31,129 bases of DNA from an uncultured Bacilli bacterium. GTDB lineage: Bacteria > Bacillota_I > Bacilli_A > RF39 > UBA660. Location: the NCBI GenBank assembly GCA_934098375.1, contig CAKOOC010000016.1:1-31129 (forward strand). Direction: 5' to 3'. The notes beneath the pieces are model-generated. The model saw only the letters and a program-made list of their open reading frames with translations, ran no database searches and was not told the origin of the DNA. The position numbers were made by a program, and so were the translations under genes. Every line of letters begins with the position of its first letter. Within the stretch, counting starts at the first letter, position 1. Below, piece by piece: positions 1 through 6,364 of this stretch.

Positions 1-74
1 CGATTAGCTCAGTTGGTTAGAGCACCTGCCTTACAAGCAGGGGGTCGTAGGTTCGAGTCCTACATCGCCCACCA
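1..74 (+). tRNA. tRNA-Val (anticodon TAC), 5' end cut by window
   Basis: Cloverleaf readable by eye: D-arm TAGCTCAGTTGGTTAGAGC, anticodon stem CCTGC/GCAGG around loop CTTACAA (anticodon TAC at 32-34), T-arm with GTTCGAGTCC, and encoded CCA at 72-74. The 3' acceptor strand ATCGCCC (64-70) needs GGGCGAT at the 5' end; only CGAT is present, so about three bases lie before the window. First of five tandem tRNA genes. Confidence 0.95.
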
Positions 75-81
75 TTTTTTT

Positions 82-157
82 GCCGACATAGCGTAACTGG
101 CAGCGCAACTGACTTGTAATCAGTAGGTTGGGGGTTCGACTCCCTCTGTCGGCACCA
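82..157 (+). tRNA. tRNA-Thr (anticodon TGT)
   Basis: Acceptor GCCGACA (82-88) pairs with TGTCGGC (147-153), discriminator A and encoded CCA follow. Anticodon stem ACTGA/TCAGT encloses CTTGTAA, giving TGT at 115-117. The gap to the preceding tRNA is only seven bases, so the cluster is presumably one transcript. Confidence 0.95.
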
Positions 158-162
158 CTTTT

Positions 163-246
163 GGAGGGATAGCGAAGTGGTCAAACGCGGCAGACTGTAA
201 ATCTGTTCCTTCGGGTTCCATAGTTCAAATCTATGTCCCTCCACCA
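163..246 (+). tRNA. tRNA-Tyr (anticodon GTA)
   Basis: Acceptor GGAGGGA (163-169) pairs with TCCCTCC (236-242); discriminator A and CCA are encoded. Anticodon loop CTGTAAA gives GTA. A long variable arm (TTCCTTCGGGTTCC region) makes it a class II tRNA, as expected for bacterial tRNA-Tyr. Confidence 0.95.
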
Positions 247-253
247 CTTTGAT

Positions 254-329
254 TGCCTCGTAGCCAAGCGGTAAGGCATCAGACTTTGACTCTGACATTT
301 CGGTGGTTCGAATCCCCCCGAGGCAGCCA
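254..329 (+). tRNA. tRNA-Gln (anticodon TTG)
   Basis: Acceptor TGCCTCG (254-260) pairs with CGAGGCA (319-325); discriminator G and encoded CCA. Anticodon loop CTTTGAC flanked by TCAGA/TCTGA gives TTG. The weak U1-A72 first pair is typical of tRNA-Gln. Confidence 0.94.
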
Positions 330-336
330 ATTTTAT

Positions 337-412
337 GTCCTGTTAGCTCAGTCGGTAGAGCATTTGACTTTTAATCAAAGGGTCATGCGTTCAAGTCGCA
401 TACAGGACACCA
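337..412 (+). tRNA. tRNA-Lys (anticodon TTT)
   Basis: Acceptor GTCCTGT (337-343) pairs with ACAGGAC (402-408); discriminator A, CCA encoded at 410-412. Anticodon loop CTTTTAA gives TTT. Last tRNA of the cluster, followed 11 bases later by a terminator hairpin. Confidence 0.95.
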
Positions 413-422
413 TTTGAAAAAT

Positions 423-449
423 AAAAGGAAGTTTAAAGCTTCCTTTTTT
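423..449. terminator. Rho-independent terminator of the tRNA cluster
   Basis: Perfect inverted repeat AAAAGGAAG (423-431) / CTTCCTTTT (439-447) with a seven-base loop and a run of T on the plus strand. The A run before the stem gives a U run on the minus strand too, so it may also stop the convergent S1-protein gene that ends at 456. Confidence 0.85.
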
Positions 450-455
450 CGTTAA

Positions 456-809
456 TTAATTTTTATTTTTTATTTCTTCAGCCTTTTCGCTAAGCCATTG
501 TGGTAATTTATTATGTAATGGTAAAAAACCACTTATATTTTCTTTTATTTTTCTTGTATTACCATCATTATTATTATAATTCATATTTTTAATAGATAAA
601 CTTAAATGTTTATTTTCATCATCAATACTCACAATATTTGCATAAATAACATCCCCTACACTTACGTAATTGTGAATATCTCTAACAAAATTATTATCAA
701 CATCCGAAATATGAATTAATCCCGAATAATCATTTGCCGCCAAAACAAAAATTCCATATGGTTCAATCCCGCTTACTTTAACCTCAATAATTTTTCCTAC
801 TTCATACAT
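456..809 (-). CDS. yugI: S1 RNA-binding domain protein, YugI/CvfD-like
   Basis: A 117-residue protein that is mostly one S1 domain (about residues 1-75): the opening VGKIIEVKVSGIEPYGIFV, GLIHISDV and the closing HLSLSIK strand are the usual S1 landmarks. The roughly 40-residue tail is polar and ends lysine-rich. This single-S1 architecture matches the YugI (general stress protein 13)/CvfD family of Firmicutes, which binds RNA or ribosomes and acts as a post-transcriptional regulator (family knowledge). A good Shine-Dalgarno sequence (AAGGAGTG) precedes the ATG. It is divergent from the NifU-domain gene and converges on the tRNA terminator. The S1 fold is certain; the precise orthology is likely but not proven. 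Confidence 0.8.
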   Translation of the reverse strand: MYEVGKIIEVKVSGIEPYGIFVLAANDYSGLIHISDVDNNFVRDIHNYVSVGDVIYANIVSIDDENKHLSLSIKNMNYNNNDGNTRKIKENISGFLPLHNKLPQWLSEKAEEIKNKN

Positions 810-848
810 ATTACATGCACTCCTTATAAAAGGATTATAACATAATTA

Positions 849-857
849 TTTGTCAAA
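849..857 (+). promoter_or_regulatory. Candidate Spo0A-binding box over the -35 of the NifU-domain gene
   Basis: TTTGTCAAA matches the B. subtilis 0A box TTTGTCRAA at all nine positions and overlaps the -35 hexamer TTGTCA (850-855). Such a position would suit repression by Spo0A~P, and spo0A is in this window. Any good -35 in AT-rich DNA can resemble the box, so chance is a real alternative. Confidence 0.35.
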
Positions 858-878
858 TACTAAATACTTTGCTATAAT
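850..878 (+). promoter_or_regulatory. Sigma-A promoter of the NifU-domain gene
   Basis: TTGTCA (850-855), 17-base spacer, TATAAT (873-878); AAAGGTGAT Shine-Dalgarno at 882-890 and ATG at 896. Confidence 0.8.
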
Positions 879-895
879 TTAAAAGGTGATTACAG

Positions 896-1120
896 ATGGA
901 AGAAAAAATAATTGAAGTAATTAATGACTTAAAACCTTATCTAAATAGTGAAGGTGGAAACATTGAATTTATCAAATATGATAATGGTACCGTTTTTGTT
1001 AAACTAACTGGTGCTTGCAGTTATTGTATCTATCAAGATGACACTTTAAAAGAAGGTTTACTAAAAGCCCTACAAGAAAAAATTCCTGAAGTTAAAGAAG
1101 TAATTAATGTTGAGATTTAA
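896..1120 (+). CDS. yutI: NifU C-terminal-domain Fe-S scaffold protein (Nfu/YutI type)
   Basis: A 74-residue stand-alone NifU C-terminal domain. The family signature GACxxC is present as GACSYC with Cys41 and Cys44, followed by TLKEGL; an N-terminal LKPYLNSEGGNIEF segment fits the family's LRPxLxxDGGxxEF. In this family the CxxC pair from two subunits binds a [4Fe-4S] cluster for delivery to apo-proteins (family knowledge). Usual PSS after the second Cys is replaced by IYQ. It has its own sigma-A promoter with a possible 0A box. Its 3' end overlaps the convergent YutH-like gene by 17 bases. In B. subtilis yutI also lies in the same chromosomal area as yutH, yutD and yunB. Confidence 0.88.
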   Translation: MEEKIIEVINDLKPYLNSEGGNIEFIKYDNGTVFVKLTGACSYCIYQDDTLKEGLLKALQEKIPEVKEVINVEI

Positions 1121-1988
1121 ATATCCAAGAATTTATTTTAATATTATATTTATAGATCAGTCTAGAATAGATTTGTTTTAACAACATTTCAAATTCTGGA
1201 CTTTTTTTAATAATTAAAAATATTTTTTTATCTAAATTTTTACTTTCTATATAATCATCATACACTTTAAAAAAATATGAAGGATACAAAAGCCTGTCCA
1301 AAAAATAATTAGCACTTACTTCTGTAAAGTTAATTTTATCTACTAAAGTTAATATTTCTGAATTAGTTAAATTTTCCTCAAAAAACACAGTTTTTATATA
1401 TTCAGATAAATCTCTAACATCATTATCCACAAAAATATTAACTGGATCATAAAAATTAATTACATTTAAAGGAACTTCTAATCTATGATGAGATAGTCCG
1501 AATGTAATTAAATTATTATCATATAGTTCACTTAAATCATTAAACATACTAATCGCATTTTCTGATAGTCCAATGTAATACTGCAAACTATATTTAACAC
1601 TTTCATCCTTAATTACTTCTTCTACCTGCGTTTCGTAATAATCAATTCTTTTACTCCAAAGTTCACCCCAATTAAAAGTACCATTAACCTTAAATTCATT
1701 AAAATCAAAAATGCTGACAGTTTTATTAACATCTTCTCTTATTTTCAAAAGAACATACTCTTTATCATCATAACTAAAAGTCATATTTCCATCTTTAGTA
1801 AGTATTAATAAATGATATAAAATATTAGTATTATTAAGTATATCAATATTCTTTTTTAAAGTTTCTTTATCATATAATAACTCTTCTAATAAATAAGTAT
1901 CAAATAAGTCTTTTATTATATAATAATCTTTATACTTTTCTATTTTTAAATTAGTAATATCATAATAAAACTCTAAAATATCTTCCAT
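1104..1988 (-). CDS. yutH: YutH-like, degenerate kinase-fold spore coat-associated protein
   Basis: A 294-residue soluble protein without signal peptide. The central segment LSHHRLEVPLNVINFYDPVN then DNDVRDLSEYIK resembles the catalytic-loop and metal-binding region of aminoglycoside-phosphotransferase-like kinases, in the degenerate form known from the CotS/YutH spore coat family. Assignment rests on that pattern and on context: YutD and YunB homologues lie upstream in the same strand block, as they do near yutH in Bacillus. No Shine-Dalgarno sequence precedes the ATG; instead CATATAAA ends five bases before it, right after the terminator of the upstream gene, suggesting its own (perhaps sporulation) promoter and a leaderless mRNA. 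Its 3' end overlaps the convergent NifU-domain gene. Alternative: an unrelated lineage-specific protein. Confidence 0.5.
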   Translation of the reverse strand: MEDILEFYYDITNLKIEKYKDYYIIKDLFDTYLLEELLYDKETLKKNIDILNNTNILYHLLILTKDGNMTFSYDDKEYVLLKIREDVNKTVSIFDFNEFKVNGTFNWGELWSKRIDYYETQVEEVIKDESVKYSLQYYIGLSENAISMFNDLSELYDNNLITFGLSHHRLEVPLNVINFYDPVNIFVDNDVRDLSEYIKTVFFEENLTNSEILTLVDKINFTEVSANYFLDRLLYPSYFFKVYDDYIESKNLDKKIFLIIKKSPEFEMLLKQIYSRLIYKYNIKINSWIFKSQH

Positions 1989-1993
1989 ATTAG

Positions 1994-2001
1994 TTTATAT
2001 G
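1994..2001 (-). promoter_or_regulatory. Candidate sigma-E-like -10 element of the yutH-like gene
   Basis: On the minus strand CATATAAA lies exactly five bases before the ATG (CATATAAACTAATATG). GTATAAT sits 14 bases upstream of it, a spacing and sequence roughly fitting the sigma-E pattern (kmATATT, 14, CATACAmT). The same arrangement precedes yunB. No Shine-Dalgarno sequence fits between. Confidence 0.4.
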
Positions 2002-2029
2002 AAAAAATTCTAAGTATTATACTTAGAAT
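2002..2029 (-). terminator. Terminator after the 281-residue protein gene
   Basis: Minus strand ATTCTAAGTA, loop TAA, TACTTAGAAT, then TTTTTT: a ten-pair perfect stem plus U run. It overlaps the stop codon at 2023 and separates the gene from yutH. Confidence 0.85.
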
Positions 2030-2868
2030 CCCATCATTTTTGTTTGACCTTCAATTTGTTCATTTGGTATAACCGGCTCTTCACGTAGTGGTACATTTGT
2101 AGCCATCTCTGGTTGACTTTCAGAAACTGGTTTTGCTTCACCAAGTGGTATATCTAAACTTTGTGCCGTTGTTTTTTCCTTTTTTAGACATTTTTGTTTA
2201 ATAACATTATTAATAATCGCTATTTCACCATCTAACACTTCAATAGTTGTTGAATTTAATAACTTTTTATTTGCTAAATCATCTATTTCTTTTTCATCAG
2301 CACTAAAATCATAATTTGCATCATATTTCATATTGATATTTATCTTATTTAAAATATTACCAATTTGATTTTCAAAATCATTATTTTGAGCTCTTAATTC
2401 CACTAAACGACTACGTAATCTCGTTGTTTCAGCAAGAAGCTCATCAACGTTCATACCATCATACTTAAAAGTACTTGAACTTTGAACGTCCCCTCTATTT
2501 ACAACTCCCATTAAATCTGGAGTTCCTTCAACTGGAGTTGTAACTGTATCATAAACTAAATCAGCCCCTGTTGGAGTTATATTCATTTCATTAGGATTAA
2601 CAATATGAGAAATATCTGGTGTATCACTCATAGCTCTTAAAACGTCAGCATTGTTAACTTCCACTTTACCAGGAGTTGCCATTATATTTTCCAGTTTAGT
2701 TTCAAGTGGTGCATTCAAATCATGTTTTCCTTCATAAGCAGTACCATTAACCTGAGAAGTTACATCTTTTATAACATCTGATCCACTTTTTACAAAAGTT
2801 ATAGCTGTTTTAAAAACATTTGATATAGTATCAAGTTGTTCTTTTGTAAGTGCAATTGTTTTTGCCAT
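2023..2868 (-). CDS. Uncharacterised 281-residue protein with coiled coil
   Basis: Function not recognised. No signal peptide or membrane segment. Residues about 1-45 form a lysine-tempered helix-like region; about 50-135 are low in hydrophobic clusters and rich in Pro, Thr and Asn; about 140-225 contain a predicted coiled coil (VDELLAETTRLRSRLVEL and a second helix with EIDDLANKK); the tail is Pro/Glu/Gln rich and ends KMMGF. Higher local GC and more balanced codon use than the neighbouring hypothetical genes give it the look of an abundantly made structural protein, but this is an impression only. It starts two bases after the stop of the DUF1292-like gene with GGGAGG as ribosome site inside that gene, so the two are translationally coupled; a strong terminator follows. 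Confidence 0.7.
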   Translation of the reverse strand: MAKTIALTKEQLDTISNVFKTAITFVKSGSDVIKDVTSQVNGTAYEGKHDLNAPLETKLENIMATPGKVEVNNADVLRAMSDTPDISHIVNPNEMNITPTGADLVYDTVTTPVEGTPDLMGVVNRGDVQSSSTFKYDGMNVDELLAETTRLRSRLVELRAQNNDFENQIGNILNKININMKYDANYDFSADEKEIDDLANKKLLNSTTIEVLDGEIAIINNVIKQKCLKKEKTTAQSLDIPLGEAKPVSESQPEMATNVPLREEPVIPNEQIEGQTKMMGF

Positions 2869-2869
2869 T

Positions 2870-3151
2870 TTATTTTACCTCCCAAGATAAATATTTAATA
2901 TTGTCATCTTTAATACCCTTAAGCATTGATTTCATAATTGTTTTTATATTTGTCCACTCTTCATTAGTCATGTCAGCTGAAATTGTCTGACCTTCTGCAT
3001 TAACTTCCGAAACATACATCTTTATTAGACCATTCTCTACTTGCTCATGAGAAGTATAAAAAACATATTTTTTCCCTGTATTAACTAATTCAAAATAACT
3101 AATTAATTCTGCTTCAAAAAGTTCGCCATTATCTTTTTTAAACTCTACCAT
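2870..3151 (-). CDS. DUF1292-like small protein
   Basis: A small acidic protein of 93 residues. The stretch LFEAELISYFELVNTGKKYV followed by a YVSEVN strand resembles the DUF1292 (YrzB-type) fold, a small beta-rich domain of unknown function common in Firmicutes. A GTG in frame at 3161-3163 would add four residues, but GAGGGA, the only plausible Shine-Dalgarno sequence, overlaps that GTG and is correctly spaced for the ATG at 3149-3151, so the ATG is chosen. A promoter with TTGATA, 17 bases and an extended -10 TGGTAGTAT precedes it. It is coupled to the downstream 281-residue protein. Confidence 0.68.
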   Translation of the reverse strand: MVEFKKDNGELFEAELISYFELVNTGKKYVFYTSHEQVENGLIKMYVSEVNAEGQTISADMTNEEWTNIKTIMKSMLKGIKDDNIKYLSWEVK

Positions 3152-3176
3152 AGTATCCCTCACTATCCTATTATTA

Positions 3177-3205
3177 ATACTACCATAACTTCATTCATAT
3201 ATCAA
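3177..3205 (-). promoter_or_regulatory. Promoter of the DUF1292-like gene
   Basis: Minus strand TTGATA (3205-3200), 17 bases, TAGTAT (3182-3177) preceded by TGG, an extended -10. The -35 overlaps the yutD stop codon. The initiation region TATTAATAATAGGA resembles those before 4279 and 24707. Confidence 0.5.
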
Positions 3206-3480
3206 TTAATTTTTTTCATCAAAAAATATTTACAATTAGTAGCACAATTATTTTTTATATAATCTTCAAAAAATTTTACATTATTTATATTAGTAGCTTT
3301 CTTATTTTTTTCATCATAAAAACCTTTTAATCTTAATTTTCCATAAGCCCAGTCTCCCGCTACATAATCATAATTATCAAAATATTCTGTTAATTTGCTT
3401 TTAACTTCTGTTTCATCAAAGCCATCTCTATAATCTTTAACTATTTCATATTCTTTATCATTTATAACAACCTTTTTCAT
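3202..3480 (-). CDS. yutD: YutD family protein
   Basis: A 92-residue protein with the YutD (DUF1027) signature: KDYRDGFDETEV near residues 15-26 and NYDYVAGDWAYGKLRLKGFY near 36-55, where the family has DFRDGFD and YDYIVGDWGYGQLRLKGFF. Molecular function is unknown. Length fits the conserved core, and it is followed by a short Cys-containing tail (CATNCKYFL) suggestive of two-Cys pairing but unproven. The Shine-Dalgarno GGGGTGAT overlaps the stop of the upstream tail-anchored gene, four bases before, so the two are one operon. In B. subtilis yutD lies close to yutH and yunB, supporting conserved synteny here. Confidence 0.85.
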   Translation of the reverse strand: MKKVVINDKEYEIVKDYRDGFDETEVKSKLTEYFDNYDYVAGDWAYGKLRLKGFYDEKNKKATNINNVKFFEDYIKNNCATNCKYFLMKKIN

Positions 3481-3484
3481 TTTA

Positions 3485-4279
3485 TCACCCCATCAGCGTT
3501 ACTGTTATAACTATTCCAATCATTATTTCAGTGCACATAATACTAAGTAAAACTATCATGTCAACAAAACCATTACCACTTGTAAGAACTAACTGTAGTG
3601 GCTTTTCTTTAGTTCTTCCACCCCCAACTGTGCTACCATTTTCTTCCGTCAAAATCTGTTTATTTATTTCATCTATGGCATTATTAGATAACTGTCTAAC
3701 TTCATTAATACTAACGCCATATTTTTTATAAACTTCGCTACTAAGTAGTTTAGGCTCTATAATGGTTAAATACATAGCATCATTGTTTTTTATAATGTGT
3801 GCTCTTTTTCTATGCCAAACCATACTCACCTTAGTAGGTGAAACAGCCGACATTTCTGCAATCCTTCTAATTTTGTTATTGGTTAAATCAAAAAACTCAT
3901 CATAACCTTTTAGTTCCTCATTAGAAATACTAATATATCTATTTTTAAGCATTATCATTCTTATCAGTAACAAGCAAATTTCTTCAAATATATTATTTTT
4001 GTTAGTTCTATTACTATTAAGCCAAATTCCATAAGCATTCATAAGGGAAATAAATCTATCTATTTCATTTTCTGTTAAGCCATAAATTCCTAAATTTTCT
4101 CTAAAAGTTTTTTCATTTTTTAATTTAAAAGGATTAATTATATCTGGTTCACTATATATCCTAGTTAATAATTCTATAACCTTATTTTCAAATATATGTG
4201 CTCCATCTTTCTTAGAAGCATCTGTTTCTAAAAAACTAATTATCCCATTAGTAATGACATTATTTATAAATGCTTCCAT
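3485..4279 (-). CDS. Uncharacterised tail-anchored membrane protein
   Basis: Not recognised. A 264-residue, largely helical, charged cytoplasmic part, a glycine-rich linker (GSTVGGGRT, about residues 217-225) and one C-terminal hydrophobic helix (about 240-262, MIVLLSIMCTEIMIGIVITV) form a tail-anchored layout. There is a good ribosome site (AATAGGAGGATTCTT) before the ATG. Upstream is an extended -10 element in a 19-base segment identical to one before the sensor kinase gene at 24707. It is immediately upstream of yutD and downstream of yunB in a sporulation-flavoured block, so a role in sporulation or envelope function is a guess by association. Confidence 0.7.
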   Translation of the reverse strand: MEAFINNVITNGIISFLETDASKKDGAHIFENKVIELLTRIYSEPDIINPFKLKNEKTFRENLGIYGLTENEIDRFISLMNAYGIWLNSNRTNKNNIFEEICLLLIRMIMLKNRYISISNEELKGYDEFFDLTNNKIRRIAEMSAVSPTKVSMVWHRKRAHIIKNNDAMYLTIIEPKLLSSEVYKKYGVSINEVRQLSNNAIDEINKQILTEENGSTVGGGRTKEKPLQLVLTSGNGFVDMIVLLSIMCTEIMIGIVITVTLMG

Positions 4280-4287
4280 AAGAATCC

Positions 4288-4306
4288 TCCTATTTTAATA
4301 ATAGCA
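4288..4306 (-). promoter_or_regulatory. Extended -10 promoter region, shared 19-mer copy 1
   Basis: Minus strand TGCTATTATTAAAATAGGA: extended -10 TGCTATTAT, an AT-rich start region and the beginning of the Shine-Dalgarno sequence. The identical 19 bases occur at 24718-24736 before another gene. Confidence 0.55.
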
Positions 4307-4326
4307 CAATACTTAGCAAAATTCTA

Positions 4327-5034
4327 CTAATTTAAATTAATTAAATCACTATTTTTTTCAAGTAATCCATTATAAAATGAAGGTATTTCTCCTTGAATAA
4401 CCTTTGATGCTACTAACACATCATAACTATTTACTAAACCCTTTTCTTTAAACGGAATAACTACTGAGCTTTCAATCGTAAAATTTATATATAACTCAAT
4501 TTGTAAAGAGTTTATTCCATAAGTTTTAATTTTTGTTTTCATATTACCACTTATACTTTGTAAAATAGCAATTCTACTTTCTATTTTAGGCCCCACATTA
4601 GCTAAAAGTAAATTATTAGTGTAATTATAAAAAGGAAGTTTTAAATAAATTTTACTATTATCAAATCTGGCATCAAAATATCCTAAATCTCCTGTTTCTG
4701 CCACGTTTTTCATTATTGATTTTTTTATTTCAATTAAAAGATTATATGCATTTTCTAAATTATAATCTACACTTTCAACTTTATTTTCATTTTTATTAAT
4801 GGTAATTAAATCATTTATATTATATTTATGAAAAACTTCTCCTTTAATGTTAGCATTTACAATATTCGTCATAACATCGCTTATCACTTTTTGACAAATT
4901 CCATACATATTATCCGTAATCTTTACGCCAATAGATTTTATTAAGAAAAAAGTATTCAAAAAAATTAAACATAATACTATAATAGTTAAATTTTTATTAG
5001 TAATAAATTTATTTTTTCCTTTAAATCTTTTCAT
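4327..5034 (-). CDS. yunB: Sporulation protein YunB
   Basis: A 235-residue protein with an N-terminal membrane anchor (about residues 15-35) and an extracytoplasmic domain. The C-terminal stretch IKTYGINSLQIELYI, then VVIPF, then VASKVIQGEIPSFY, is the characteristic YunB block. YunB is made in the mother cell under sigma-E in B. subtilis and is needed for normal sporulation; its mechanism is unknown (family knowledge). The ATG has no Shine-Dalgarno sequence; CATATAAT ends five bases before it, directly after the terminator of the upstream gene, so the transcript may be leaderless. YutD and YutH-like genes in the same strand block support the assignment. Confidence 0.88.
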   Translation of the reverse strand: MKRFKGKNKFITNKNLTIIVLCLIFLNTFFLIKSIGVKITDNMYGICQKVISDVMTNIVNANIKGEVFHKYNINDLITINKNENKVESVDYNLENAYNLLIEIKKSIMKNVAETGDLGYFDARFDNSKIYLKLPFYNYTNNLLLANVGPKIESRIAILQSISGNMKTKIKTYGINSLQIELYINFTIESSVVIPFKEKGLVNSYDVLVASKVIQGEIPSFYNGLLEKNSDLINLN

Positions 5035-5039
5035 AATAA

Positions 5040-5047
5040 ATTATATG
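5040..5047 (-). promoter_or_regulatory. Candidate sporulation-type -10 element of yunB
   Basis: Minus strand CATATAATTTATTATG: CATATAAT lies five bases before the start codon, as at yutH. It fits seven of eight positions of the sigma-E -10 CATACAmT; it also contains TATAAT, so a sigma-A reading is possible. No clear -35 is visible. Confidence 0.4.
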
Positions 5048-5073
5048 AAAAAAATAAGGCTTTAAAACAAGCC
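5048..5073 (-). terminator. Terminator of the tail-anchored coiled-coil gene
   Basis: Minus strand GGCTT, loop GTTTTA, AAGCC, TTATTTTTTT. The stem overlaps the stop codon at 5062 and the U run abuts the yunB -10 element. Confidence 0.75.
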
Positions 5074-5817
5074 CCATTTAAATATATTGTTAGCAACCAC
5101 TACCGCGATACCTATTAAAACAATTATAAAAATAAAAACCAATATTTTAATTAACACTGAATTAGACCTAATATCTTCTTGCATATCTTTAAAATCATCA
5201 AAATCTTCTTCTGTAACTCTAAGTTTACCAGTATAAAATTCTTCTTCTTCTTTTTCTGGTGGTTCAACTTTAACTACGCTGCTTTCACTTTTATTATCAT
5301 CTTCATCTGCTAAATCTAAAAGTTCCGCATCTTTTCTTTGATTTTTTAGTTCTAATTCTGTGATTGTATTCATTAAACTAGTAATTTCTAGTGCTTCTTC
5401 TTCTTTTGCACTATATTTTTCATTTACTTTATCTACTAAATCTCTACCACTATAAGCTCTATTTAATCTTTCCACTTCATAGTCAATATTTTTTTCTTGT
5501 CTAGCTTTACTTAAAATACTATTTAAATCATACTCTTTTGTATCTTCTTTTAAAATTTCACTTTCTGGTTCTGTATCTTCTTCTATACTAATTGATTTTC
5601 TCTTAGGTATATTATCTCTATATTTTTTATCAAGCATATCTTTAATTTGATCTACATCTATTGCTTTAGCATTATCTTTTAGTACTGAAATATTAGAATT
5701 AACATCAAACTTATTATAATTATCTAATTCATAATTTCTGTATAAATCTTGATTTCTTTCTGTTCTTTTTTTTAATTCTGGTGTGTCATTATCATATTTA
5801 TCCATTCGCGTATTCAT
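5062..5817 (-). CDS. Uncharacterised tail-anchored coiled-coil protein
   Basis: Not recognised. A 251-residue, highly charged protein (many Asp, Glu, Lys) with no N-terminal signal, a coiled-coil region around residues 100-170 (EEEALEITSLMNTITELELK), an acidic stretch (PPEKEEEEF) and a single C-terminal helix (about 222-245, ILVFIFIIVLIGIAVVV), so it is tail-anchored with the bulk in the cytoplasm. The start is placed at the ATG at 5815-5817 because AGGTGA lies five bases before it; GTG and ATG codons slightly upstream fall inside that ribosome site. It is the first gene of the minus-strand block and has its own terminator. Confidence 0.7.
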   Translation of the reverse strand: MNTRMDKYDNDTPELKKRTERNQDLYRNYELDNYNKFDVNSNISVLKDNAKAIDVDQIKDMLDKKYRDNIPKRKSISIEEDTEPESEILKEDTKEYDLNSILSKARQEKNIDYEVERLNRAYSGRDLVDKVNEKYSAKEEEALEITSLMNTITELELKNQRKDAELLDLADEDDNKSESSVVKVEPPEKEEEEFYTGKLRVTEEDFDDFKDMQEDIRSNSVLIKILVFIFIIVLIGIAVVVANNIFKWGLF

Positions 5818-5922
5818 ACACATCACCTACTCTAGAGTTATAATATCATATTTTAAAGAATAATTAAATACGAAAAAACAATTAATAATTAGGTATTCGC
5901 CCTTAACAAAATAGTCATTTAT

Positions 5923-5931
5923 CATAAGATA
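5923..5931 (+). promoter_or_regulatory. Candidate mother-cell sigma -10 of the cotJ operon
   Basis: CATAAGATA fits the sigma-K -10 (CATAnnnTA) and resembles sigma-E; TTAAC lies about 15 bases upstream where an AC-type -35 would be looked for. It is 17 bases before the ATG with AAGGAGG between. cotJ of Bacillus is read by sigma-E. Suggestive only. Confidence 0.35.
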
Positions 5932-5947
5932 AAATTAAGGAGGATAT

Positions 5948-6364
5948 ATGTTATTTAGTTTTGATAATGATTTTATATTAGAAGATTATTTTAATTTAAA
6001 TAAAAAGACTTCTGATATTTTAAGTCCCAAAGAGGGTCAAATGATTGGTAATATGTTTTACAACGAATATGATAGTTATAAAAATTATAAGCCTAAAGAA
6101 GTAGTTGTTACCAGTGATAAAGAAAGGTTATTGCAAAGAATAAGAGAACTTGATTTTGCTGTTAATGATTTACTTCTAGCTTTAGATTTAGATCCAAATA
6201 ATAAAACATATTATGAATTATTTAAAAAATATGTTGAAGAAGAAAATGCTTGCATAAAAAAATACAGTGAAGATTATAGCGTCCTTTGTGTAAAGGATGA
6301 TACTAAAGGTGTTTATACTTGGGAAAAAGGACCATGGCCATGGGAGGGTGAAAGATATGTTTAA
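5948..6364 (+). CDS. cotJB: CotJA-CotJB fusion, spore coat protein
   Basis: A 138-residue protein; ordinary CotJB is close to 90. The C-terminal part (about residues 57-138) is CotJB: RLLQRIRELDFAVNDLLLAL, the DLDPNN turn, KKYSEDYS and the closing TWEKGPWPWE. Residues about 25-48 (LSPKEGQMIGNMFYNEYDSY) match the end of CotJA, where Bacillus has SPYEALKKGTLW and YDYY. CotJA, CotJB and CotJC form a spore coat module (family knowledge), so one reading frame here covers two of the three genes. A strong AAGGAGG precedes the ATG. Its last eight bases overlap cotJC, whose ribosome site GGGAGGGTG is inside this gene, so translation is coupled. Confidence 0.82.
   Translation: MLFSFDNDFILEDYFNLNKKTSDILSPKEGQMIGNMFYNEYDSYKNYKPKEVVVTSDKERLLQRIRELDFAVNDLLLALDLDPNNKTYYELFKKYVEEENACIKKYSEDYSVLCVKDDTKGVYTWEKGPWPWEGERYV

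Noticed and set aside
17..298. Open frame of 93 codons on the minus strand across the tRNA cluster
   Set aside because: It is antisense to four well-folded tRNA genes and contains RESNPQPTDYKSVALP, a familiar false translation of tRNA genes.
6297..6356. Longer start for cotJC
   Set aside because: It would read cotJB sequence in another frame; the ATG at 6357 has a strong ribosome site and matches the family start.
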